From Enterocloster asparagiformis (GTDB lineage: Bacteria > Bacillota > Clostridia > Lachnospirales > Lachnospiraceae), in the NCBI GenBank assembly GCA_018380885.1, contig JAGZSY010000029.1:1-62859 (forward strand): DNA of 62,859 bases, in the 5' to 3' direction. The first letter of the stretch is position 1, and the number at the start of each line of letters is the position of its first letter. Positions 32,069 through 39,843 of the stretch are shown in pieces. A program made the translations under genes and the position numbers. The notes under the pieces are model-generated. The model ran no database searches, was not told the DNA's origin, and saw nothing but the letters and a program-made list of their open reading frames with translations.

Positions 32069-33403
32069 CTATTGCATGTTCCCGTAATGGTGCTGCTGCT
32101 GGGTGTCCAGCAGGTAGCGGAGATACTCCTCCTTGCTCATCACCGGCTCAAAGTTCTCCCTGACCTCCCTGGCCAAGGCTGCGCCGTCCGCCAGCAGGTC
32201 GATCAGCGTGCAGGCCATGATCTTCATGGGCGTGATGTAGGCGTCCTCCTCGTCCACAATCCTGTAGTCCTTGGAGTGCAGGCCGCCCTCGATGCCCGAG
32301 GTGATGCCGTGGAGTACCGGCATAAACAGCGACAGGTCGCCCATGTCAAAGGAGGCTGTACTCTTTAAGCAGGGCAGAATCTCCTCCTCCCGGTAGAACC
32401 GCAGGGCGTTTTCCTGAAAACATCGGGCCAGACGGGGATCAGCCTTCAGGGGCATCTGCCCCGGCATGTCGGTCACCTCCGCCTCTCCGCCCAAAGCGAT
32501 CACCGCCCCCTGGATGCAGCGGTTGATCTTCTCGTTGGTCTCCTTTAGCGCCTTTAAATTCCCGGCCCGCACCGTGGTCTCCAGGTGCACGTCCGCGGGA
32601 ACCGCGTTGACGATGTCCCCGCCCTTGGTGATAATCTGATGGACCCTGACCGTATCCTCCTCACGGAAGGTCTCCCGGCAGTAAGCCATGGCGTTCATCG
32701 CCAGGCTGGCCATGTTGAGGGCGTTGATCCCGTCCCAGGGCGCGGCGCCCGCATGGGACTGCCTGCCCATGAACACGGTATTCTTGCCGATAAAGCCGTT
32801 GCCTGTATTGCAGGGCGCCAGGCGGTAGCCCTCCGCCCTGATGGGGAAGTTGTGGACCATCATGCACATGTCCACGTCGTCAAAGGCTCCCCGGTAGGTC
32901 AGCTCCGCCTTGCCGCTGAAATAGTGGAGCCTGCCCTCCCTCCGCAGCCCTTCCCGGTAGTCCATCTCAATGTACTCCTCCGCCGGAACCGCCATAAAAT
33001 CGATTTTCCCGTCCAATTCCCCGAACAGGCCGGCGTGGGCAAACGCGTCCGCCACCCCGTACATCACCGTGGTCTGGATATTGTGTCCGCAGGCGTGAAC
33101 CGCTCCGGTCCTCCGGTCGCAGTCCGGGTGGTCCAGGCAGATCACGGAATCCAGCTCCCCCATGACCACCACCTTGGGCCCTTCCTTGTCCGCGTTGGCG
33201 TGGGCTCTGCACCCGGTTACCGCGATATCCCGCTCCGTCTCAAGCCCCAGGGCTTCCAGGGCCGAGGCCAGCGTCTCCGTGGTCTTTACCTCCCGGTAGC
33301 CGGTCTCCGGGTTCTCATAGATTTTCCTTCCCAGCGCCAGGTAAACGTCCCGCCGCTGATCAATCATGGCGATGGCTCTCTGTTTTAATTCCTCGATCTT
33401 CAT
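32069..33403 (-). CDS. M20-family amidohydrolase/peptidase
   Basis: A 444-residue zinc amidohydrolase of the aminobenzoyl-glutamate/AbgB-like group: ACGHNIQTTVMYG supplies a metal His, VPAEEYIEMDYR the catalytic Glu pair, and SHAGAAPWDGINALNM begins the dimerisation domain. It should remove acyl groups from an N-acyl amino acid or dipeptide. It is the last gene of the ridA operon, after the DUF3100 transporter pair, which probably imports its substrate. Confidence 0.85.
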   Translation of the reverse strand: MKIEELKQRAIAMIDQRRDVYLALGRKIYENPETGYREVKTTETLASALEALGLETERDIAVTGCRAHANADKEGPKVVVMGELDSVICLDHPDCDRRTGAVHACGHNIQTTVMYGVADAFAHAGLFGELDGKIDFMAVPAEEYIEMDYREGLRREGRLHYFSGKAELTYRGAFDDVDMCMMVHNFPIRAEGYRLAPCNTGNGFIGKNTVFMGRQSHAGAAPWDGINALNMASLAMNAMAYCRETFREEDTVRVHQIITKGGDIVNAVPADVHLETTVRAGNLKALKETNEKINRCIQGAVIALGGEAEVTDMPGQMPLKADPRLARCFQENALRFYREEEILPCLKSTASFDMGDLSLFMPVLHGITSGIEGGLHSKDYRIVDEEDAYITPMKIMACTLIDLLADGAALAREVRENFEPVMSKEEYLRYLLDTQQQHHYGNMQ

Positions 33404-33437
33404 ATCCTTCTCTCCCGTGAGGCCCGTCGGGCCCTCA

Positions 33438-33905
33438 TCAAATAATTCCCTGCAGCTTCAAGATCATTTCCGCCACAAGGGCCGATCCGAAGAATGTTCC
33501 CACGAACACCACAAACGCAGTCAGAACGATTTTCCAGCTGAGCTTTTTGATGTCGTCCAGCTTACAGCCGATGGAGACGCCCGCGATGGCCAGAATCACC
33601 GTACCGATCTGGCCGGCGGAAATCTGCTTGGTCAGGTCCAGAATCAGTCCCTGCACCGGGCTCCAGGGCGTGGTCAGCAGCAGGGAGAGCAGGGAGGCCC
33701 AGGCAAAGGCCGGAATCTGTAAGGGCAGCGCTTCCTTGATCTTTAAGGCCACGATGGACACGATAATGATGATGAACATTCCGGCGGCCGCGGGCAGGAT
33801 ATCCAGCTCGCCCTTTAAGTTGACCGCCTGAGTGGCCAGGACCGCCAGTCCGCAGAGAATCAACACCTTAAGCTGATTTAACATATTTTCAAGTTTTGCC
33901 GACAT
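33438..33905 (-). CDS. Small integral membrane protein, partner of the DUF3100 transporter
   Basis: A 155-residue protein with about four membrane segments (ILCGLAVLATQAV, MFIIIIVSIVALKI, IGTVILAIAGVSIG, IVLTAFVVFVGTFFG). It lies 15 bases after the DUF3100-type gene, the same pairing seen next to M20 hydrolases in other Clostridia as far as I recall. Probably a second subunit of the same carrier. Family name not certain. Confidence 0.65.
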   Translation of the reverse strand: MSAKLENMLNQLKVLILCGLAVLATQAVNLKGELDILPAAAGMFIIIIVSIVALKIKEALPLQIPAFAWASLLSLLLTTPWSPVQGLILDLTKQISAGQIGTVILAIAGVSIGCKLDDIKKLSWKIVLTAFVVFVGTFFGSALVAEMILKLQGII

Positions 33906-33920
33906 ATCTGTTCCCTCCCT

Positions 33921-34790
33921 TTACGCTTCTTTGCGCCGCAGCACGCGGCTGTAAAACCGATACAATTTGTTCGCCAGCGGAATCGCGATAAAGCACTCCA
34001 TGTACAGGCCGGTTACGTTGGTCATAATATTTGAAGTGGCCGCATAGGCCAGAATCTCGTCCTTCATATTAGGAAGAATCTCAGCCAGGGATGTGCTGGC
34101 GGCTGTCATCATGGAGCCGGAGCCCATGCCGCTGGCCATGGCCAGCGCATAGGGGTGGATTCCCGTGTTCACGGCCAGAGAGGCCATAAGGCCGAAGAAC
34201 AGCGTACCGAACAGGTTGCCCACCATATAGGTTCCCATAACGCCCAGCCCCTCGGGGGAGTTGATGCCGTATTTCTCACTGATCAGGCCCAATGTGGGTT
34301 CGCGGCAGATGCTGACCGTGGCGCCCACGGCCTCCCGGCGCATGCCCAGGATCATGGCAAAGGGCAGGCCGATGAGCATGGTTCCCAGGTTGCCGAATTC
34401 CTGGAAGATCAGGGCAGGCCCGGCCTGGATGATCTTGAGGATGTTCGGCCCCGCGCTGGTTCCCAGCTTCACGCCCAGGATCAGCAGCATCAGCATAATC
34501 GCGTTCTCGCTGAGCTGTACCTCCTTCTCACTGCAGAACTTTTTTAAAGGCTCGATCACCCTGCCCAGGGCGTCCGGCGTGAACAGCACTGCGATGATCA
34601 TGGAGAAGATCATGGGGATGATGCTGATCTTGCCGATGGGCCCTAAGGGGATGGTAACCGTGCCGATCAGCTCCGCCAGCACGCTGGCCCCGATCAGCAG
34701 AATAAACAGTTTGATAAAAATCGGCCAACGGCCGTTCTTTGTGCTCAGTACCGGATCCACGGCTTCCGCCTTCTGATTCGTATTTGACAT
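33921..34790 (-). CDS. DUF3100-type membrane transporter
   Basis: A 289-residue protein with about eight hydrophobic segments and conserved loops VSICREPTLGLISEKYG and ASGMGSGSMMTAASTSL. It matches my memory of the DUF3100 family, membrane carriers found beside M20 amidohydrolases. Together with the next gene it probably imports the N-acyl or peptide substrate. Lacks a signal peptide; the N-terminal 25 residues are soluble. Confidence 0.7.
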   Translation of the reverse strand: MSNTNQKAEAVDPVLSTKNGRWPIFIKLFILLIGASVLAELIGTVTIPLGPIGKISIIPMIFSMIIAVLFTPDALGRVIEPLKKFCSEKEVQLSENAIMLMLLILGVKLGTSAGPNILKIIQAGPALIFQEFGNLGTMLIGLPFAMILGMRREAVGATVSICREPTLGLISEKYGINSPEGLGVMGTYMVGNLFGTLFFGLMASLAVNTGIHPYALAMASGMGSGSMMTAASTSLAEILPNMKDEILAYAATSNIMTNVTGLYMECFIAIPLANKLYRFYSRVLRRKEA

Positions 34791-34842
34791 TGTGTAACCT
34801 CCGTTCTCACATTTTCTTTTTCCTGCGTTTCCCTATTACCCC

Positions 34843-35670
34843 TCAGCACTCCTCAAGGCGGTACATATCCTTTCTCCTGTGCTTTAACAGCGGCAGCTGG
34901 TCCCGGACCTCGCCCACACGGTCCAAATCCAGAGTGTTGATCATGTACCCCTCCCGCTCGTCCATCTGCTCCATGATATCGCCCCAGGGCGACACGGCGA
35001 TGGAATGCCCCCAGGAGGTGTAGCCGCTTTCCGGGTCCCTGGCCGGGGCGGTGCCCAGCACGTAGGCCTGGTTGTCCAGCGCCCGGCAGCGGAACAGGAT
35101 CTCCCAGTGGGCCGGGCCGGTGGTCATGTTAAAGGCCGCCGGCACCAGCAGCACCTTGGCCCCCCTCTCCACCATCAGCCTGGCCAGCTCCGGAAAGCGG
35201 AAATCGTAGCAGATGCACAGTCCCATGGCCCCGAATTCCGTGTCGAACACGGTCGCCCGGCTGCCTGCGGTCAGGGTGTCGGACTCCTTAAAACACTGGC
35301 CTCCCGCCACGTCGATGTCGAACAGATGGGCCTTGCGGTGCTTGGCGATCTGGCGCCCCTGACGGTCGAACACATAGGCCGTGTTGTACACGCGGCCGGC
35401 CTCATCCACCTCGGGCATGGACCCGGCCGAGAGGTAAATGTTGTACTTCCTGGCCAAATCCGCGCAGGCCGCCCACGCCGGCCCGCCTTCCGGCTCCGCG
35501 TAAACCGGGAAATTGGGCGTCTGGTACGGACAGTTGAACATCTCCGGCAGCGTCACCAGGTCCAGCCCCTCACCTGCCAGGGATTCCAGCCGCCGCTCCA
35601 CCTCCTCGATGTTTTTCATCTTGTCCGCGTACACCCGCGTCTGCAGCATGGCTGTTTTGATTTTTGTCAT
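34843..35670 (-). CDS. Carbon-nitrogen hydrolase (nitrilase superfamily, omega-amidase-like)
   Basis: A 275-residue enzyme with the Glu-Lys-Cys triad: E in TLPEMFNCPY, K in KHRKAHLFDID and C in LCICYDFRFPE. The sequence is closest to the omega-amidase/Nit2 branch (LSAGSMPEVD, HWEILFRCRALDN), which hydrolyses alpha-ketoglutaramate-type amides. Within this operon it may release ammonia from an amide made by the upstream lyase or imine chemistry. Confidence 0.85.
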   Translation of the reverse strand: MTKIKTAMLQTRVYADKMKNIEEVERRLESLAGEGLDLVTLPEMFNCPYQTPNFPVYAEPEGGPAWAACADLARKYNIYLSAGSMPEVDEAGRVYNTAYVFDRQGRQIAKHRKAHLFDIDVAGGQCFKESDTLTAGSRATVFDTEFGAMGLCICYDFRFPELARLMVERGAKVLLVPAAFNMTTGPAHWEILFRCRALDNQAYVLGTAPARDPESGYTSWGHSIAVSPWGDIMEQMDEREGYMINTLDLDRVGEVRDQLPLLKHRRKDMYRLEEC

Positions 35671-35722
35671 CAGTTTCCTGCCTTTCCCCAGAGCATTTTT
35701 CCTGATGCTCCGGTATATTGAT

Positions 35723-36829
35723 TCACTTAAGCTTACCTCTGCAGGCCACAGGGATCTCTTCCACCACTTCCCCGCCGCTTACCAGATAAGCCGTCTCGTG
35801 CAGATTCACCACCGGGCAGATATGGTTGGGGATAATCTCCACCTTATCGCCCACCCGCACCGCGTCCCGGAATTTCTTGTTGTAGATAATGGCGTGTTCA
35901 TCGTACACGTCGAAGATTTCCACCTCCGGCCAGCCCTTGATCAGCCCCAGCCCTCTGGTGGCGCAAAAACCCTTGCTCCTGGTCTGGGCGGTGATCCCCT
36001 TGGCCCCCACATCCGTGATCACCCGCTCCGGGGTGGGACGGCTGATCACCGTGGTCAGGATCGTGGCCGCGTTCCGCTCCAGGCTTCCGTAGGCGTTGGC
36101 CTGGGAGGCATCCATAAAGATGTAGGTGCCCGGCCTGATCTCCGTGACGCCCTCCAGAATCGGGAAATCGTGCATCATAGACGGCGTGGAGCCGATGCTC
36201 ACGGTCTCCAGCTCCATGCCCGCCTCCCTTGCCAGCTGGGCAAACCGCAGGGTCCTTCTCTGGGCGGTCAGGTGAATCTCGCTGCACTCCCGGACGTCCT
36301 TTGCCTGGTAGGAATTTCCGTCATGGGAGAAAATACCCTTCAGGCGGATATTTTTACAACCCTTCAAATATTCCAGCAGCTCCAGGTAGTCGCTCTCCTC
36401 AATGACGCCGGAGCGCTCCTCCCCCACCTCGATCTCGATCAGCACCTGAGCCGGCTTTTCCGCCCCCAAAAAGGCCTCTTCCACCATGCCGGCCTGGGCG
36501 ATGGAATCCAGGCCAAAGGAAATGTCCACGGTCTTTGCCAGCTCCCGTATCCTGGCAAGCTTCGGTGCGCCCACGATCTCGTTGGCGATAAAAATATCCC
36601 GCAGCCCCGCGGCTGCCATCACCTCCGCCTCCCCAACCTTGGCCACCGTGACGCCCTTAGCGCCCAGCTCCTCCTGGATCAGGGCCAGCCTTGGCATCTT
36701 GTGGGTCTTGGTGTGCGGGCGCAGCGCCACACGGCGCCGGTCGGCGTACTCCTGCATAAAGCGCAGGTTGTCCATCATGATTTCCCGGTCAATGATCAGC
36801 GCCGGAGTGTCCAATTCCATGTAATTCAT
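35723..36829 (-). CDS. DSD1-type PLP enzyme (D-threonine aldolase/D-serine dehydratase-like)
   Basis: A 368-residue fold-type III PLP enzyme. The alanine-racemase-like barrel carries the PLP lysine in RPHTKTHK, followed by VAKVGEAEVM and EIEVGEERSGV. The C-terminal domain has the zinc-type pair NHICPVVNLHE. AAAGGA eight bases before ATG fixes the start four bases after the ridA stop; the longer open frame overlapping ridA is not used. It should act on a D-hydroxy amino acid. Confidence 0.83.
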   Translation of the reverse strand: MNYMELDTPALIIDREIMMDNLRFMQEYADRRRVALRPHTKTHKMPRLALIQEELGAKGVTVAKVGEAEVMAAAGLRDIFIANEIVGAPKLARIRELAKTVDISFGLDSIAQAGMVEEAFLGAEKPAQVLIEIEVGEERSGVIEESDYLELLEYLKGCKNIRLKGIFSHDGNSYQAKDVRECSEIHLTAQRRTLRFAQLAREAGMELETVSIGSTPSMMHDFPILEGVTEIRPGTYIFMDASQANAYGSLERNAATILTTVISRPTPERVITDVGAKGITAQTRSKGFCATRGLGLIKGWPEVEIFDVYDEHAIIYNKKFRDAVRVGDKVEIIPNHICPVVNLHETAYLVSGGEVVEEIPVACRGKLK

Positions 36830-36833
36830 AAGC

Positions 36834-37220
36834 TCAATCCTTTCTGCATGCCGCAACCGCTTCCACCTCCACCAGGCAGCCGTTGTAAAGCTTGTTGGTC
36901 GGCACCACGACTCTGGCCGGACGATGGGCGCCGAAAAACTCCCCATACACCTGATTCAAGTCGGGCCAGTACGCCACATCCGGGATGTATACGCGGCAGT
37001 GCAGCACGTCCTCCCGGGTGGCGCCTGCCTCCCGAAGCACCAGGTCCAGGTTCGCCAAAGCCTGCCTGGCCTCCGCCTTCACCCCTCCCTCCGGAACTCT
37101 TCCCGTCTCCGGGTCAATGGACAGCTGGCCGGATATGTACAGCACCTCGTTGTACTTGACCGCCGGCACATAGTGGCCGCCGTCGCGGACGGAGAACTTT
37201 GTCTCGACTGTTTCTATCAC
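36834..37220 (-). CDS. RidA-family reactive imine deaminase
   Basis: A 128-residue protein of the YjgF/YER057c/UK114 family: YVPAVKYNEVLYISGQLSIDPETG at the start and the substrate-binding Arg in HRPARVVVP. RidA hydrolyses 2-aminoacrylate-like enamines/imines released by PLP enzymes, which fits the PLP lyase four bases downstream. First gene of the operon, about 30 bases from a consensus promoter. Confidence 0.9.
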   Translation of the reverse strand: MIETVETKFSVRDGGHYVPAVKYNEVLYISGQLSIDPETGRVPEGGVKAEARQALANLDLVLREAGATREDVLHCRVYIPDVAYWPDLNQVYGEFFGAHRPARVVVPTNKLYNGCLVEVEAVAACRKD

Positions 37221-37248
37221 CGTCTCTCCTCCTTTCTTTGTTATCTTG

Positions 37249-37277
37249 ATTATAGAATATTTTATATGTCATGTCAA
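37249..37277 (-). promoter_or_regulatory. Full-consensus sigma-A promoter of the ridA operon
   Basis: Minus strand: -35 TTGACA (37277-37272), 17-bp spacer, -10 TATAAT (37254-37249), 29 bases before the ridA ATG. A perfect 12/12 match suggests strong basal activity or tight repression. Confidence 0.85.
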
Positions 37278-37526
37278 TAATAATTTATATATATCTTCCA
37301 ATCATTTCGGTATATTTCAATTAATATTGACCTATTCAACATTTTTTGCCGCTATAATATATATTTTTTTCTATTTTCGTTCCGAGGAGGGTTAGAATTT
37401 TTTATAACACCATGTTTTTGCAAAAAAGCGGGATTAGTATGGAAACACTCAGATTTAATTATAGAATTTGTAAGATTACCGCCCGCGCAAATATGGTAAA
37501 ATGAGAAAAACAGAGGAGGGCGGTCT
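37278..37526. other. AT-rich intergenic region before the MutS-like gene
   Basis: Strikingly AT-rich against its surroundings. It holds the upstream part of the ridA promoter region and, near 37497-37502, a TAAAAT that could be the -10 of the MutS-like gene with no good -35. A TTGACC/TATAAT pair near 37330-37360 has a 20-bp spacer, too long for a usual promoter. I see no gene or RNA family in it. Confidence 0.5.
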
Positions 37527-39203
37527 ATGGGCGAATACACAGTGATTTTGATCTGCATTTTAGTAATGGCTTACATCCTGAACCGGCTGGAGAACCGGCG
37601 CGTCTCAAACAAGGGCAAAAAGGCGCTGCTGCGGGAGAGCTTCGGCTCCATCCCAAAGCCGGAAAACCGCGACTACGGCGGAATCGAGTACGACTGGGAT
37701 TTTGAACGCGCGAAGCTTCCCCAGTGCCAACAGGTAGACGACATCACCTGGAACGATCTGGAAATGGATGCCGTGTACCTGCGCATCAACAGCTGCCAGT
37801 CCTTTGCCGGCGAGCAGGCGCTGTACGCGGCCCTCCACCGCCTCCGCAGAAGCGGGAAGGAGGAGGCTGTCCTGAATGAGACGATCAACTTTTTCGGAGA
37901 ACAGGAGCAGGAACGGCAGCAGGCCATGTACCTGCTCCACTGCCTGGGCAAGCAGCACAACAATTACTACCTGCCCGTGTTCATCCGCAATTTAAGCGGC
38001 TTCGCCATCCCCAACATACAGTTCTACCGCTTTATGAGAGGGCTGCTCATCTGCTCCGTCCTGCCCTGCGCGCTGCTCCTGGACACCCGCTATCTGGTGC
38101 TCCCGCTCTTCGCCGCCCTGGCCAACCTGGTGATCTACTCGTTCCAGAAGTACAAGTACGGCATCAACCTGGCCATGCTGCGCAGCACCCTGGGCATCAT
38201 CCGCACCGCCAAGCTGCTGTCCGACCCAAAAAAATCCGGCTACGAGGATCACTTTCACGACCTTAGCGACCTGGCGGACCGTTTTTCCCGCTCCGCCCGC
38301 AGGATCATGCGGCTCAATACCCGGGAGCAGGGCGGCCTGTCCGGCGATCTCTTCAGCCTGGCAAACGCCTACCTGGTGGGGATCACGCTCAGCGATTTCA
38401 TCCAGTACAACAAGCTAATCCGGGAGCTGGAGGGCAAGAAGGAGGAGCTGCTGGCCCTGTACCACCGCATCGGGGAGATCGACATGGCCATCTGTGCGGC
38501 CTCATTCCGCGCCAGCCTTCCCCACTGGTGCGAGCCCTGCTTTGAGGAGGAAACTTCCGTCTGCTCTCTGACGGCGGAGGAGCTGTATCACCCGCTTCTC
38601 GGCCATCCTGTCAGCAACTCTGTTGTCATCGGACGAAGCTGTATCGTCACCGGCTCCAACGCTTCCGGCAAATCCACCTTCATCAAGGCTGTGGCGGTGA
38701 ACGTCCTGCTGGCCCAGAGCATTTTCACCTGCTCGGCCAAGTACTTCTCCCTTCCCCGGGCCAGCCTGATCACCTCCATGGCGGTGCGGGACGATATCCA
38801 GTCCGGCGAAAGCTACTATATTAAAGAAATCAAGTATCTGAAGCGCATCATCGACGGCCTGTCCCCGGATACGCCCGCCATCTGCATTGTGGACGAAATT
38901 CTGCGGGGAACCAACACCCAGGAGCGCATCGCCGCCTCCTGCGCCGTGCTGCGTTACCTGGCGCGGCACAACTGCCTGGCCATGGTGGCCTCCCACGACA
39001 TTGAACTGACGCAGCTCTTGAAGGACCAGTACGACAACTTTCATTTCAGCGAACAGATCACAGACGGCGGGATCACGTTCTCCTATCAGATCCAGCCCGG
39101 CCCGGCGGATTCCAAAAACGCCATCCGCCTGCTGGAGTTCATGGGCTTTCCCGGTGAAATCACCCGGGAGGCCAGGATACTGGCGCAGCTGGAGGAACCG
39201 TAG
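37527..39203 (+). CDS. MutS-family ATPase with membrane segments
   Basis: A 558-residue protein. It has an N-terminal membrane segment (VILICILVMAYIL), a pair of hydrophobic segments near 170-210, a helical lever-like region, and a C-terminal MutS ATPase: Walker A GSNASGKST (near 378), CIVDEILRGTNT as Walker B/signature, and MVASHDIELT. It lacks the mismatch-recognition domain, so mismatch repair is unlikely. Such MutS-like membrane ATPases are common in Firmicutes with unknown roles. AGAGGAGGG precedes ATG. Confidence 0.8.
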   Translation: MGEYTVILICILVMAYILNRLENRRVSNKGKKALLRESFGSIPKPENRDYGGIEYDWDFERAKLPQCQQVDDITWNDLEMDAVYLRINSCQSFAGEQALYAALHRLRRSGKEEAVLNETINFFGEQEQERQQAMYLLHCLGKQHNNYYLPVFIRNLSGFAIPNIQFYRFMRGLLICSVLPCALLLDTRYLVLPLFAALANLVIYSFQKYKYGINLAMLRSTLGIIRTAKLLSDPKKSGYEDHFHDLSDLADRFSRSARRIMRLNTREQGGLSGDLFSLANAYLVGITLSDFIQYNKLIRELEGKKEELLALYHRIGEIDMAICAASFRASLPHWCEPCFEEETSVCSLTAEELYHPLLGHPVSNSVVIGRSCIVTGSNASGKSTFIKAVAVNVLLAQSIFTCSAKYFSLPRASLITSMAVRDDIQSGESYYIKEIKYLKRIIDGLSPDTPAICIVDEILRGTNTQERIAASCAVLRYLARHNCLAMVASHDIELTQLLKDQYDNFHFSEQITDGGITFSYQIQPGPADSKNAIRLLEFMGFPGEITREARILAQLEEP

Positions 39204-39214
39204 CCGCGGCTGTT

Positions 39215-39607
39215 TTACGCCATCTGCCTGGCCAGCAGCAGGATCAGCCAGGGGGCTGTCAGCGACGTCATGATCACCAGCCAGGCCAGGCACATGGAGA
39301 TTGCGGCCCAGACGAAGAAGAACACCCAGGAAAATACGATGATCCTGGTGATTCTCCATGGGAACAACAGCCCCTTGACCGTCAGAACGGCGATAAATTT
39401 CCACACGCCCGCTCTGCTGTACAGGATCACCACCCCCGCAAGATAGCCCAGCACCACCACCATGCCGGCCGCCACGCCGATACTCCCGAAAAAGCCGCCG
39501 ATATTTTCCAGCGCTGTTGTCAGAAAAACTCCCGCCAATCCCGCCAGGGACAATAAAAATCCTTTTTTCACCAGATTGTTCCCGTCAATTCTCTCCGCTG
39601 CGCTCAT
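39215..39607 (-). CDS. Membrane protein of unknown function
   Basis: A 130-residue protein started at the third ATG (GGAGG seven bases in front). Three to four hydrophobic segments: FLLSLAGLAGVFLTTAL, GVAAGMVVVLGYLAGVVIL, IIVFSWVFFFVWAAI, CLAWLVIMTSL. No family recognised. Convergent with the MutS-like gene, 11 bases apart. Confidence 0.65.
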   Translation of the reverse strand: MSAAERIDGNNLVKKGFLLSLAGLAGVFLTTALENIGGFFGSIGVAAGMVVVLGYLAGVVILYSRAGVWKFIAVLTVKGLLFPWRITRIIVFSWVFFFVWAAISMCLAWLVIMTSLTAPWLILLLARQMA

Positions 39608-39751
39608 AGCCATTCCTCCATTATTCAACATTTGTTTTCTCTCCTTTGTTTTTATTTTGAAGGCCTTTTATCAGCCATCTGATTACAAGACGATCATGGG
39701 CGCGGGTCGGTTTTATTTTTTTTAAATATTTTTAAATTTTTTTTAAAAGTC

Positions 39752-39798
39752 AAAAAAGCAGGGCCGAACGGGATTGTTGCACTCCTGTTCGGCCCTGC
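39752..39798 (-). terminator. Terminator of purL
   Basis: Perfect 12-bp stem GCAGGGCCGAAC/GTTCGGCCCTGC with six T residues on the minus strand (39757-39752), about 45 bases past the purL stop. Confidence 0.88.
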
Positions 39799-39843
39799 CG
39801 GGCTTTTTATACGATTTGATTTATATGGGACCGGGCGGAAACA

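Noticed and set aside
36830..36946. Longer N-terminus for the DSD1-type gene
   Set aside because: The extension lies wholly inside ridA in another frame; the ATG at 36829 has AAAGGA at the right distance.
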